Of a stretch of DNA of 26,925 bases, positions 1-8,446 are shown one piece after another. The DNA lies in the NCBI GenBank assembly GCA_937960895.1, contig CALCJD010000059.1, positions 1 through 26,925 of the forward strand, in the 5' to 3' direction. A program made the translations under genes and the position numbers. This stretch comes from an uncultured Spartobacteria bacterium. GTDB taxonomy: Bacteria > Verrucomicrobiota > Verrucomicrobiia > Chthoniobacterales > Terrimicrobiaceae. Position 1 is the stretch's first letter; each line of letters begins with the position of its first letter. The notes beneath the pieces are model-generated. The model made no database searches, had not been told where the DNA came from, and saw only the letters and a program-made list of their open reading frames with translations.

Positions 1-9
1 CCCACTCTT

Positions 10-414
10 TCACTCCCCCGTGTTGAGAATCCCCGTTTTGGCGCGGGGCAGCAGCTGGCTAAGGGACAGGGACACGCGCGCGCCGGTGAGGTTGGCGCTG
101 ATGATGGGAAGGTCAGGGGCGAATTCCGCCAGGAACTGACGGCAGGCGCCGCAGGGGCTCAGGGGGATATCCGAGTCGGCAATGATGGCCAGGGCCACGA
201 AGTTTCGTCGCCCGCGCGCCACGGCGGCCATGACCGCCCCGCGCTCCGCACAGAGGGTCAATCCGAAGCTGATGTTCTCCACGTTGCAGCCGGTGTGAAG
301 GGTTCCCTCGCTGTCGAGCAACGCGGCTCCCACGGCGAAATGCGAATACGGAGCGTAGGCGCGTTCACGGACTTCCCGGGCGGCATCGATCAGTTTTTCT
401 ATATCATAATTCAT
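10..414 (-). CDS. cdd: Cytidine deaminase
   Basis: This 134-aa protein hydrolyses cytidine and deoxycytidine to uridine and deoxyuridine in cytosolic pyrimidine salvage. Both zinc-site segments of the small homotetrameric class are visible: the CAERGA motif near residues 56-61, carrying the first Cys ligand and the catalytic Glu, and PCGACRQ near residues 87-93, carrying the other two Cys ligands. The substrate-binding CNVEN segment lies before them. Length is normal for the family (about 130 aa). The ATG start gives the usual short N-terminus. An AT-rich stretch just upstream, at 428-440, contains a TATAAA-like -10 in a GC-rich surrounding. The gene is divergent from the small hypothetical at 522. 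Identity is secure. Confidence 0.97.
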   Translation of the reverse strand: MNYDIEKLIDAAREVRERAYAPYSHFAVGAALLDSEGTLHTGCNVENISFGLTLCAERGAVMAAVARGRRNFVALAIIADSDIPLSPCGACRQFLAEFAPDLPIISANLTGARVSLSLSQLLPRAKTGILNTGE

Positions 415-521
415 TGATTTGCAACAGTTTTTATAAATTCTTCACTTTCTGTTCCCTGCCGGCCGGGCGGAGGCTGTTCCACCCTGGATCTTGATGGGTC
501 GGTTTCGGATTTTATTCTGGC
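415..521. promoter_or_regulatory. Divergent intergenic region with AT-rich -10-like island
   Basis: This 107-bp spacer separates cdd (-) from the small hypothetical gene (+). It holds a conspicuous AT island at 428-440, which reads TATAAA on either strand. On the minus strand that hexamer lies about 16 nt before the cdd ATG, a sensible place for a -10 box with a short leader, but I see no convincing -35 hexamer. The assignment is inferred from composition and position only. Confidence 0.35.
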
Positions 522-833
522 ATGGATTCTTCCCGAAATGACGCTGCGCCATTTGCGAGCATTGAGGAGGAATTGGAGTCGCTGCGGGTGGCGGTGCGGA
601 GCGCGGTGGAGAGTTATTTCGCCCGGGTGGACGCCCAGATCGTGCAAATGACGGAGGCGGTCCGGCGGGAGGCCGCAAAGAAAAAAATTTCCCCTTCCCG
701 CCAGCGGGATCTGCGGGACATGCTGATGTTGCTGCGCAATGCGTCGTTGAAGACGGACAAGGGCCGCCGCAAGGATCTGAAGAAGATCGACAGTCTGATT
801 GCCGACCTCACGATGCTCACGGAAAACTGGTAG
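522..833 (+). CDS. Small charged coiled-coil hypothetical protein
   Basis: This 103-aa protein belongs to no family I recognise. Its N-terminal half is an acidic, heptad-like helix (IEEELESLRVAV, then SAVESYFARVDAQI). The C-terminal half is strongly basic (RREAAKKK, KGRRKDLKK) and ends in another amphipathic helix. There is no signal peptide, membrane segment or cysteine. An all-helical cytosolic protein that self-associates or binds nucleic acid is possible but unproven. It lies 40 bp upstream of the msrA start chosen here, on the same strand, so co-transcription is possible. No strong Shine-Dalgarno sequence precedes the ATG. The ORF has codon usage similar to its neighbours, and no other ORF explains the stretch. 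Confidence 0.7.
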   Translation: MDSSRNDAAPFASIEEELESLRVAVRSAVESYFARVDAQIVQMTEAVRREAAKKKISPSRQRDLRDMLMLLRNASLKTDKGRRKDLKKIDSLIADLTMLTENW

Positions 834-873
834 GCGCCTTGCACAACGCAGGCCGCCGGGCGAGAGTGCCAGC

Positions 874-1446
874 ATGTTCCGGTGCATCCTGTTCCTTTGT
901 ATGGTAGCGTTCATGACCATGAGCGCGGAGGAAAAAAAGACGGAATCGGCGGTGCTTGGCGGCGGGTGTTTCTGGTGTGTGGAGGCGATGTATCAGTCCG
1001 TGCCGGGCGTGCTGGCGGTGACCAGCGGTTACGCCGGCGGAACGGTTCCCAACCCCACCTACGAGCAGGTCTGCACGGGAACGACGGGTCATGCCGAGGT
1101 GGTGAAGATTGACTACGATCCGACCCGGATCGATTACGAAAAGATCATCGACCTCTTCTGGAAGGCGCATGATCCCACGACGCTGAACCGGCAGGGTCAT
1201 GACACCGGCACGCAGTACCGGTCGATCATTTTGTATTCAAACGAGGAGCAGAAGGCCCTCGCGGAGAAATCCCGGGCGGCGGCCCAGAAGGATTTCCGGG
1301 ATCCCATTGTCACCGAAATCGTCCCGCTGAAGGAATTTTATCCGGCGGAGGGGTACCATCAGGATTTTTACGACAACAATCCGAACCATCCCTACAACCG
1401 CGCGGTCACGGCTCCGAAACTCGAGAAGTTCAAAAAGGCGCAGTGA
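874..1446 (+). CDS. msrA: Peptide-methionine (S)-S-oxide reductase, exported
   Basis: MsrA reduces the S-epimer of methionine sulfoxide in oxidised proteins. The catalytic GCFWC motif follows about 30 residues from the start. The family signatures CTGTTGHAEVV, HDPTTLNRQGHDTGTQYRS and YHQDFYDNN are all present. I chose the ATG at 874 (190 aa) over the longer frame opening at 799. It gives a short hydrophobic leader (FRCILFLCMVAFMTMSA) ending in a plausible signal peptidase site, and it avoids overlap with the upstream gene. Export would place the enzyme in the periplasm, repairing envelope proteins. The C-terminus lacks the paired cysteines of some MsrA proteins, so the resolving Cys is probably the one in the VCTGTTGH segment. 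Confidence 0.95.
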   Translation: MFRCILFLCMVAFMTMSAEEKKTESAVLGGGCFWCVEAMYQSVPGVLAVTSGYAGGTVPNPTYEQVCTGTTGHAEVVKIDYDPTRIDYEKIIDLFWKAHDPTTLNRQGHDTGTQYRSIILYSNEEQKALAEKSRAAAQKDFRDPIVTEIVPLKEFYPAEGYHQDFYDNNPNHPYNRAVTAPKLEKFKKAQ

Positions 1447-1547
1447 CCGGAATTGTCTCCGCGTGTTTGTCGCCCGGTTGTTGAACCGGGAGACGGACGG
1501 CGGAGGGTCTTTCTCCGGACCAAAATCCCCTGCGCAAGCTCCATCCC

Positions 1548-2582
1548 ATGCCTCTCCACGGCCGCGGCGCGACGATTAATCCTCCGGGACGCTTTGAAAA
1601 ACTGGAGATCGCGATCGATGAGAAATTCGAGGATCCGAATCCGCGGACGCAGTACCTGCGGGACAGCTCGCAGAGCCTGATCACGACGAATGACAGTCCG
1701 GATGTCGGATTCCGGGCCAGCATCAATCCCTACCGCGGCTGCGAGCACGGATGTTCCTATTGTTACGCGCGGCCGTATCACGAGTATCTCGGATTTTCGG
1801 CCGGCGTGGATTTTGAGACCCGCATCATGGTGAAAACCGACGCGCCCCGATTGCTGCGGCGCGAGCTTTCGTCGAGGAAATGGAAACCCCAGCCGCTGGC
1901 CATGAGCGGGGTGACGGATTGTTACCAGCCCATCGAGCGGAAACTGCGCATCACCCGCGGCTGTCTGGAGGTGCTGGCGGAATTCCGCAATCCGGTGGGC
2001 ATCGTCACCAAAAATCATCTCGTCACCCGCGACATCGATCTGCTGGCGGAGCTGGCCCGGTTTCAGGCGGCGAGCGTGCATGTTTCCGTCACGACGCTCG
2101 ACGCCGCCCTGGCGCGCAAACTTGAGCCGCGCGCGGCGTCGCCTGCGCATCGGCTTGATGCCATCCGGCAGCTTGCCGGGGCCGGTGTCCCCGTGGGCGT
2201 GCTCATGGCGCCGGTGATTCCGGGACTGACCGATCACGAAATCCCCGCCGTTCTCCAAGCCGCCCGTGAGGCGGGGGCGGTGCAGGCCGGCTACGTCATG
2301 CTGCGTCTGCCCTACGGCGTGAAGGACGTCTTTTCCGCCTGGCTGGAAACCCATCTGCCGGATGCGAAGGACCGCGTGCTGGGCCGCATCCGGGAGGTCC
2401 GGGGCGGCAAACTCAACGAGACGGATTTCGGTTCCCGCATGCGGGGCGAGGGGCTTTTGGCCGAGCAGATCCGCCGCCTGTTTGCAGTGTGCCGTCAGCG
2501 TGCCGGCTTCCCCGACGAGGGACCCGGTCTTTCCACGGCGGCGTTCCGGAATCCGGCCGGGGAGCAGCTCGAGTTGTTTTAA
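1548..2582 (+). CDS. PA0069-type radical SAM protein
   Basis: This 344-aa protein is a radical S-adenosylmethionine enzyme of the PA0069/Rv2578c type, related in architecture to spore photoproduct lyase. The 4Fe-4S cluster motif CEHGCSYC (CX3CX2C) lies near residues 65-72 in the family-typical context INPYRGCEHGCSYCYARPYHEYLG. The GVTDCYQPIERKLRITRG and VTKNHLVTRDIDLL blocks are also characteristic. The N-terminal GRGATINPPGRFE resembles other family members and supports the ATG at 1548, although no Shine-Dalgarno sequence precedes it. The reaction and substrate of this family are not established to my knowledge, so none is assigned. It follows msrA by about 100 bp on the same strand. Confidence 0.9.
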   Translation: MPLHGRGATINPPGRFEKLEIAIDEKFEDPNPRTQYLRDSSQSLITTNDSPDVGFRASINPYRGCEHGCSYCYARPYHEYLGFSAGVDFETRIMVKTDAPRLLRRELSSRKWKPQPLAMSGVTDCYQPIERKLRITRGCLEVLAEFRNPVGIVTKNHLVTRDIDLLAELARFQAASVHVSVTTLDAALARKLEPRAASPAHRLDAIRQLAGAGVPVGVLMAPVIPGLTDHEIPAVLQAAREAGAVQAGYVMLRLPYGVKDVFSAWLETHLPDAKDRVLGRIREVRGGKLNETDFGSRMRGEGLLAEQIRRLFAVCRQRAGFPDEGPGLSTAAFRNPAGEQLELF

Positions 2583-2779
2583 ACGGGGCCGCCCGGGGGA
2601 ACGGGGACGGTCTGCGGCCGGGCCGACGGCAATCACAACGACAGCCGGGACGGTGGTCGTCCCTCCGGCGGGGCCCTGAAATGGGGATTGCAGGAATCTG
2701 CGGCTGTGTTATTCGCCGGGAGATTCACTTTGGGTCCCGAAAGCACCGGTCTCCCCGCGGTCCGACGGGAAAACAGTCG

Positions 2780-4204
2780 ATGACGCGCACGTCCATTCTC
2801 TACCTTTCCATTCTCACGGCGGTGGGCCTGACCGTTCTGGGCGTCCTTCATCTGGGAGCGGATCTGCCGATGCCGGCGGGGACGGGGGAAAGGATGGCGG
2901 GCTCCGAATCCTCCGTGACCGGATCCCTGCCGGCCGGACTGCAAAAACACCTCAATTCCGCGCTGAGTCATCTTTTGTTGCAGCTCGCCATTCTCATTGC
3001 CGCGGCGCGGGTGATGGGGCGCGTTTTTGGCTTTCTGGGTCAGCCTCCGGTGGTGGGGGAAATGGCGATGGGGGTCCTGCTGGGTCCCTCCCTGTTTGGC
3101 TGGCTTGCGCCGGAGGTGTTTCAGTTTGTCTTTCCGCCGGACACCCTCGACACCCTCAAGCTGCTCAGTCAGATCGGCGTGTGCCTGTTCATGTTTGCGG
3201 TCGGCATGGAGCTCAATGTCGGCATGGTGAAACAGAAGGCCTCCACCGCGGTGCTGGTCAGTCATGCCGGCATCGTCGTTCCCTTCCTGTTGGGAACCGC
3301 GCTCGCCTTTTTCCTCTACACCCGCCTCGCCGCGCCCGGGGCGACGTTTACCGCCTTTGCGCTCTTCTTGGGCATTTCCATGAGCATCACGGCATTTCCC
3401 GTGCTGGCCCGCATCCTGCAGGATCGCGGACTCTCCCGCACCTCGCTGGGCACGACCGCCATCACCTGCGCCGCGGTGGGGGATGTCACCGCCTGGAATG
3501 TCCTCGCCCTTGTCGTGGCCATTGCGCAAAGCACCAACCTGGCCGGTTCCGCGCTCAACCTGCTTCTCGTTCTGATTTTTGTGGTGGTGATGGTTGTGGG
3601 CGTGAAGCGGATTCTTCCCCGTGTGCTCGACCGCGACCTGGCTGCGGAAAATCCCTCGCGCGGTGCGCTGGCCCTGGTCACGGTGGTGGTGGTCACCGCC
3701 GCGCTCTGCACGGAGGCGATCGGCATCCAGGCGTTGTTTGGGGCGTTTCTGGCCGGGACGATCATGCCCGACGGCCATGGGTTCCGGCACAAGCTGACCG
3801 TCCGTCTGGAAAACTTCAGCTCCGTGCTGCTCCTGCCGCTTTTCTTTGTTTACAGCGGGCTTCGCACCCAGATCGGCCTTTTGAACGGTGTCGGGGACTG
3901 GTTGGTTTGTCTGCTCATCATTGTGGTGGCCACGGTGGGCAAGCTGGGGGGCAGCGCCCTGATGGCGCGCCTGGTCGGCCTGTCCTGGCGCGACGCCCTG
4001 TCCCTGGGCGCCCTGATGAATGCCCGCGGATTGATGGAACTGATCGCCCTGAACATCGGTTACGACATGGGCATCCTGTCCGCGCGCATTTTCACCATGC
4101 TGGTTCTCATGGCCCTCGTGACCACCGTGCTCACCGGTCCGCTTCTTCACCTTTTCAACCGGCGGGAGTCCCTGTTGCCGACGCCGGAGCCCGCCCGTTT
4201 CTGA
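2780..4204 (+). CDS. CPA2-family cation:proton antiporter
   Basis: This inner-membrane antiporter of the Na+/H+ exchanger (KefB/NapA) type exchanges Na+ or K+ for protons. The frame is open from 2489, but the first 97 residues there are arginine/glycine-rich and not membrane-like, so I start at the ATG at 2780 (474 aa). After an N-terminal hydrophobic segment and a short linker come about 12 transmembrane helices. Family-typical stretches include LGQPPVVGEMAMGVLLGPSLFG, SMSITAFPVLARIL and MNARGLMELIALNIG. No cytosolic TrkA-N domain follows, unlike KefB/KefC. The stop codon overlaps the start of the downstream halogenase-like gene (ATGA), implying translational coupling. The transported ion cannot be told from sequence alone. 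Confidence 0.92.
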   Translation: MTRTSILYLSILTAVGLTVLGVLHLGADLPMPAGTGERMAGSESSVTGSLPAGLQKHLNSALSHLLLQLAILIAAARVMGRVFGFLGQPPVVGEMAMGVLLGPSLFGWLAPEVFQFVFPPDTLDTLKLLSQIGVCLFMFAVGMELNVGMVKQKASTAVLVSHAGIVVPFLLGTALAFFLYTRLAAPGATFTAFALFLGISMSITAFPVLARILQDRGLSRTSLGTTAITCAAVGDVTAWNVLALVVAIAQSTNLAGSALNLLLVLIFVVVMVVGVKRILPRVLDRDLAAENPSRGALALVTVVVVTAALCTEAIGIQALFGAFLAGTIMPDGHGFRHKLTVRLENFSSVLLLPLFFVYSGLRTQIGLLNGVGDWLVCLLIIVVATVGKLGGSALMARLVGLSWRDALSLGALMNARGLMELIALNIGYDMGILSARIFTMLVLMALVTTVLTGPLLHLFNRRESLLPTPEPARF

Positions 4205-5778
4205 TGTCCTCCGAATCCTCCCCTTCCTCGCCGGAAAGCTATGACGTCGTCGTGATCGGCGGCGCGCTTTCCGGAGCCGCCACCGCCACGCTGCTGCTGC
4301 GTCACAATCCCGGCATCCGCCTTCTCATCGTCGAAAAATCCCTCAAACACTCCCGCCGTGTGGGCGAGGCCACGGTGGAGGTGAGCGCGTATTTCATGGG
4401 CCGGGTGCTCGGCCTCACGCAGTATCTCAACGAGTCGCACCTCGTGAAGCAGGGGCTGCGTTTCTGGTTCAAAAACGACGACGTAAAAAACCTCTCCGAG
4501 GCCAGCGAGCTCGGCGGACGCTATCTTTCGCGTGTCCCGTCGTATCAGCTCGACCGCTCCACCTTCGACGAGGAGGTGCTGCGCCGCGCGGTGGCCGCGG
4601 GGGCGGAACTGGTGCGTCCGGCGACGGTGGCCGAGATCGAACTCGAGCCCGGTGGCCGTCAGCGGCTGCAGATTCGCGACGGCGAAGGCACGCGGGAGGT
4701 GTCCGCCCGCTGGGTGGTCGACGCCTCCGGACTGGCCGCGGTGCTGGCCCGCAAAAACGGCTGGTGGGTTTCCAATACGGAACATCCCACCGCCGCCGCC
4801 TGGTCGCGATGGAAGGGGGTCAGGGACCTCGACAGCCGCGCCCTCGCCGAGAAATACCCCGAGTGGTCCCGTGCCGTGCACGGCACGCGCAACACGGCCA
4901 CCAATCACATCATCGGCGACGGCTGGTGGAGCTGGTGGATTCCGCTGAAGGGCGGCGACACCAGCGTGGGCATCGTGTTTGATCAGCGGCTCGTGGAATT
5001 TCCCAGGGACGGCGGAAAAGTCGGCGACCGGCTCAAGGCCTTTCTCATGCGGCATCCCGTGGCGCGCGAGCTTCTCGCCGACGCCCGTTACGACGAGGAG
5101 GACGTGCACTGGCGCAGGAATCTCGCGTATTACAGCACGACGTTTGCCGGCGACGGATTTGTGCTGGTGGGCGACGCGGCGGCGTTCATGGATCCGTTTT
5201 ACAGTCCGGGCATGGACTGGATTTCCTTCACCTGCAGCAGCGCGGCGAACCTCATCACCGCCCAGCGCCGCGGCGAGCCCATGGCGGAGCGGATCGAAAA
5301 ATACAACCGTGACTTCCGGGTGTGTCACCGCCGGTGGTTCTCGGGACTCTACAAGGACAAATACGAATACATGGGCGAGTTCGACCTCCTCGCGCTTGCC
5401 TTCCGTCTTGATTACAGCCTCTACATCTGGGGCGTGGCGCGGGAGGTGTTTTTCCGCGGCGACGAAGCCCTTTATGTGCCGCCCTTCACACCGCCGAGCG
5501 GGGTGCTTTTCTGGAAGTTGATGAGCACCTACAACCGGCGGTTTGCCGCGATCGCGCGGCGGCGGCGCCGTGAGGGACGTCTGGGGCGCACCAATCGCCT
5601 GAACCGCTGCCTCATCCCGGGTTACACCTTCAACCGCTCCAACATGCTGAAGATTTTTCCGCTGCTGTTTGCGTGGGCCCGGCTGGAACTCACCGAAGGC
5701 TGGCGGAGCTGGTTTGATGCGACCGACACGCCGGTTCCGAAAGGATCCCTGAATCCCTCGCCGGCCGCGGAGACGTGA
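4204..5778 (+). CDS. Flavin-dependent halogenase-like oxidoreductase
   Basis: This 524-aa FAD enzyme resembles flavin-dependent halogenases. Halogenase hallmarks are present: WSWWIP at about residues 242-247 matches WxWxIP, and FMDPFYSPG at about 328-336 matches FxxPxxSxG. A lysine at about 82 (HLVKQGLRFWF) sits where tryptophan halogenases have the catalytic Lys that forms the haloamine or hypohalous adduct. The N-terminal FAD motif reads GGALSG, with Ala replacing the second Gly of GxGxxG. GDAA at about 323-326 is the second FAD motif. An upstream open frame from 3181 only shadows the antiporter, so I start at the ATG at 4204. The substrate is unknown and no biosynthetic cluster surrounds it. 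A plain dehydrogenase is the main alternative. Confidence 0.85.
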   Translation: MSSESSPSSPESYDVVVIGGALSGAATATLLLRHNPGIRLLIVEKSLKHSRRVGEATVEVSAYFMGRVLGLTQYLNESHLVKQGLRFWFKNDDVKNLSEASELGGRYLSRVPSYQLDRSTFDEEVLRRAVAAGAELVRPATVAEIELEPGGRQRLQIRDGEGTREVSARWVVDASGLAAVLARKNGWWVSNTEHPTAAAWSRWKGVRDLDSRALAEKYPEWSRAVHGTRNTATNHIIGDGWWSWWIPLKGGDTSVGIVFDQRLVEFPRDGGKVGDRLKAFLMRHPVARELLADARYDEEDVHWRRNLAYYSTTFAGDGFVLVGDAAAFMDPFYSPGMDWISFTCSSAANLITAQRRGEPMAERIEKYNRDFRVCHRRWFSGLYKDKYEYMGEFDLLALAFRLDYSLYIWGVAREVFFRGDEALYVPPFTPPSGVLFWKLMSTYNRRFAAIARRRRREGRLGRTNRLNRCLIPGYTFNRSNMLKIFPLLFAWARLELTEGWRSWFDATDTPVPKGSLNPSPAAET

Positions 5779-5800
5779 GGCTGCCCGGGCGCCGCCGTCC

Positions 5801-6862
5801 TCAGATCCGGAGCGGCAGCTGCGGATCCTCCTCGGTTTCCTCCGCCTCCATGGCAAAACGCACCCCGCAGCCCAGCAGGCGCACGGGGCGGCCCCGACCC
5901 GCGGCCCAGGCCTTTTTCAGCAGCGACAAGAACGCTCCGTGATCCGGCGCGCGGCCCAGCTGTTCGCGGGTGATGCGGGTGAAGTCGGCAAATTTCACCT
6001 TCACCAGCACCTTGTGAATGCGGCGCTCGGACGCCTTGCGGTGCAGATCCTCCCGGAGTTCGTCGATGAGTTCCTCCAGGGCGGCCGCGCAGGCTTCAAA
6101 CGAAGTCAGGTTTTCCAGATAGGTGCGTTCGTTGCTGAGCGATTTTCGGATGCGGTCCGGGCAGACCGGACGGTCGTCGATCCCGCGGCAGAGGTGATAC
6201 AATTCCTCGCCCCACTTGCCGTGGCGAAGCACCATCTCAGCGAGGGAAAACCGCTGCAGGTCCCCGCAGGTGTGGATGCCCTCGGCGGCAAACCGCTCCG
6301 CGCTCTTGGGTCCGACCCCCCAGATTTTGCGCACCGGCAGGTCGCGCATGAATGCGTCCACCCGGTCCGGAGTGATGGCAAACTGACCGTTCGGCTTGCG
6401 CCAGTCGCTGGCGATCTTCGCAAGCATCTTGTTGGGCGCGATGCCGGCGGAGGCGGTCAGGCCGGTCTCCTCAAAAATCCGCCGCCGGATGTCCTTGGCG
6501 ATGTCCCAGGCGTAGCGTCCGTTTCCGGTGACATCGAGATACGCCTCGTCGAGCGAGAGGGGTTCGACGAGCGGGGTCACGCTGAGCAGGATCTGCCGGA
6601 CCTTCGCCGATTCCGCGCGGTAGAGATCGAAGCGCACGGGCAGGAAAATGAGATGGGGGCAAAGCGCGCGGGCCTGAAATCCCGGCATGGCCGAACGCAC
6701 GCCGTATCGGCGCGCCTCGTAGTTGCAGGTGGTCACCACCCCGCGGCGCGACCCGCCGCCGACGGCGATGGGCTGACCCGCCAGCTCCGGCCGCTCGCGC
6801 ATTTCCACGGCTGCATAAAAGCAGTCCATGTCGAGATGGATGATTTTTCTCAAGATCTCCAC
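5801..6862 (-). CDS. dinB: DNA polymerase IV (Y-family)
   Basis: This is a translesion DNA polymerase of the Y family (Pol IV/DinB), which bypasses bulky lesions without proofreading. The catalytic N-terminus IIHLDMDCFYAAVE carries the first metal-binding Asp and the steric-gate region. SLDEAYLDVT supplies the second acidic pair, followed by GIAPNKMLAKIASDWRKPNG and the helix-hairpin-helix KIWGVGPKSAERF. The frame opens at an ATG at 6928 (375 aa). The extra residues are proline/glycine-rich and unlike the family, so I prefer the GTG at 6862 (353 aa); GTG at 6871 is also possible. The C-terminus ends near residue LPLRI without an obvious clamp-binding peptide. It is convergent with the halogenase gene, 22 bp apart. 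Confidence 0.95.
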   Translation of the reverse strand: MEILRKIIHLDMDCFYAAVEMRERPELAGQPIAVGGGSRRGVVTTCNYEARRYGVRSAMPGFQARALCPHLIFLPVRFDLYRAESAKVRQILLSVTPLVEPLSLDEAYLDVTGNGRYAWDIAKDIRRRIFEETGLTASAGIAPNKMLAKIASDWRKPNGQFAITPDRVDAFMRDLPVRKIWGVGPKSAERFAAEGIHTCGDLQRFSLAEMVLRHGKWGEELYHLCRGIDDRPVCPDRIRKSLSNERTYLENLTSFEACAAALEELIDELREDLHRKASERRIHKVLVKVKFADFTRITREQLGRAPDHGAFLSLLKKAWAAGRGRPVRLLGCGVRFAMEAEETEEDPQLPLRI

Positions 6863-7023
6863 ATTTAGCACCGTCCGGCCCGGCGGGAAACCGGCCGGAT
6901 GCCGGGGATTTTCCGGTCCGGCCAACAAAGCCGGCCTTTGCTTCCCGCGGCTTTCTGCTACGACTGGTTCATGATCTGCCTCCCGCGAGTGGTTCCCCGG
7001 TTCAGAAAGGGGGGATTCCTGTG

Positions 7024-8163
7024 ATGAGAATCCTTGTGATTGGGGCCGGCATCGGGGGACTGGCCTTTGCCGCGCTGGCGCGCCGGCGCGAGGTGGAATT
7101 TCAACTGATCGACCGCGCCGGCGAGGAGGAACCGTCCGGATATGCCATTTCCCTGTATCCCACAGGGGCCCGGGTGCTGCATGGACTGGGGGTCTACGAC
7201 GCGTTTGTCAAGCGAAGCGCGGAGTTCCGGTTTTATGACGTCCACGACGGACGCGGCACCCTGCTGCACCGCTTCGACATGCGTCCGATCAGCGACCGGC
7301 ACGGAAAAATCGGTCAGATTGCGCGCGGCGATCTGATTGCGCTCCTGCGCTCGGCCGCTCCGGAAATCCCCCTGCGCCGCAATCTCACCGTCACCGAAAT
7401 CCGACAGCAGGACGGCCGCGTGTGGACGCGGTTCTCCGACGGCTCGGAGGACGAGTGGGACGCGGTGATCGCCGCCGATGGCATGCGCTCGAAGACCCGG
7501 GATTTTCTTTTCGAGTTTCAGCCCCGCCATGAAACGGGCTGGGGGATGTGGGTCTGGTGGACGGATCTCGGCGGTCTTGCCGGGGACACCGTCTCGGAAT
7601 ACTGGGGCGTCGGGCGTTTTGCCGGCGTTTATCCCACCAGGGAGCGCGTGGCCGCCTGCCTCGCCGGTCCCCGCGCGCTGCTCAATCCGCATGTGGTCGA
7701 CGGAAAAGGAAGCCGCGTGCGCGAGCTGTTCACCGGCCTGGAAGGCCGGGCAGCCGCCTTGGTGGAAACCTTCCCCGACAACACCGAAGGCCTTTTTTAT
7801 CGGGACCTGAGCGACCACCGCAGCCGGGAATGGTTCCGCGGCCGCGTGGCCCTGCTGGGCGACGCCGCGTGTTCCTTCCTGCCGACCGCCGGAATCGGCG
7901 CGTCAATGGCCCTGGAATCGGCCGCGGTGCTGGCCGACGAACTGTCCCGGACCAATGCCCGGTTTCTCCCCCGCGCCTTTGCCCTCTACGAAAAGCGGCG
8001 CAAGGGCCGGTCGGAAAAGGAGCAGGACGAATCCCACAACCTCGCCGCCTGGCTCTCCACCTCCTCGGCCGCTTTGGCCTGGACCCGCGACCAATTTCTG
8101 CGCTTCGCCTCCGCAAACTCCCTCGCCGCCAGTGTGGCGCGGAGTCTGGAGGAACCGATTTAG
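7024..8163 (+). CDS. Class A FAD-dependent monooxygenase
   Basis: This 379-aa flavoprotein is of the UbiH/salicylate-hydroxylase type. It would use NAD(P)H and O2 to hydroxylate a small, probably aromatic, molecule in the cytosol. The FAD dinucleotide motif GAGIGGL lies at the N-terminus, the DG-type motif AADGMRSKTRD in the middle, and the GD motif LLGDAACSFLPTAGIGASMALESA near residue 280. A strong purine-rich ribosome site (AAAGGGGGG, 7006-7014) sits 9 nt before the ATG at 7024. A GTG directly before it at 7021 is an alternative start. The TAG stop runs directly into a repeat copy. No pathway neighbours identify the substrate. Confidence 0.93.
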   Translation: MRILVIGAGIGGLAFAALARRREVEFQLIDRAGEEEPSGYAISLYPTGARVLHGLGVYDAFVKRSAEFRFYDVHDGRGTLLHRFDMRPISDRHGKIGQIARGDLIALLRSAAPEIPLRRNLTVTEIRQQDGRVWTRFSDGSEDEWDAVIAADGMRSKTRDFLFEFQPRHETGWGMWVWWTDLGGLAGDTVSEYWGVGRFAGVYPTRERVAACLAGPRALLNPHVVDGKGSRVRELFTGLEGRAAALVETFPDNTEGLFYRDLSDHRSREWFRGRVALLGDAACSFLPTAGIGASMALESAAVLADELSRTNARFLPRAFALYEKRRKGRSEKEQDESHNLAAWLSTSSAALAWTRDQFLRFASANSLAASVARSLEEPI

Positions 8164-8250
8164 GAAAAGCGGAAACGCTGAAAAGCCGACCTGCGGAAGT
8201 AAAGCCCGCAGGCGTCGACGTCAGGAGGCGATGGGTTCCGCGTTCGATCA
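8161..8250 (+). repeat. Dispersed intergenic repeat, copy A
   Basis: This copy starts at the stop codon of the flavin monooxygenase with the end motif GAAAAGCGGAAACGCTGAAA. The core is GCAGGCGTCGACGTCAGGAG at 8208-8227, followed by a GGGTTCCGCGTT segment. Over about 75 bp it aligns with copy B near 9.57 kb without gaps, with most positions identical. It is oriented with the gene before it. Function unknown; the similarity is seen directly by comparison within the window. Confidence 0.85.
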
Positions 8251-8446
8251 ATACGACCACACCGGTCGGGATCACCGTAATGCAGCCTTCGGCCTCCAGG
8301 AGGTCCGCGCCGGGGAGATCGATCCGGTCCAGCCAGCTGCCGGAATCGGATGGGGTTTCACCGGCTCCGCGGCGCCTCCAACTTTCAACGTTTAACGCTC
8401 AACGTCGACCTCCGGACTCCGAATGACCGATGACCAAGACGCCCCA
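8251..8446. other. Intergenic stretch with three heptamers and a coding-like minus-strand frame
   Basis: There is no complete gene here. The minus strand is open from 8391 leftward and reads like protein at first (SWLDRIDLPGADLLEAEGC, then ITVIPTGVVVLIERG), but it lacks a convincing start and runs into repeat copy A and the antisense of the monooxygenase. It could be a gene remnant. At 8384-8404 three heptamers lie in tandem (TTCAACG, TTTAACG, CTCAACG). Confidence 0.4.

Noticed and set aside
2489..2779. 97-residue upstream extension of the antiporter
   Set aside because: The residues are Arg/Gly/Pro-rich, overlap the end of the radical SAM gene and do not fit an antiporter N-terminus.
3181..4203. 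N-terminal extension of the halogenase frame through the antiporter gene
   Set aside because: It is read in a second frame of a gene with clear transmembrane helices and gives an arginine/histidine-rich, non-family sequence; the enzyme starts at 4204.
1392..5856. Long antisense frames at 1392-2636, 2633-4150 and 4147-5856 on the minus strand
   Set aside because: They mirror well-identified genes on the plus strand, have low-complexity His/Arg/Gly-rich translations, and arise from the GC bias of third codon positions.
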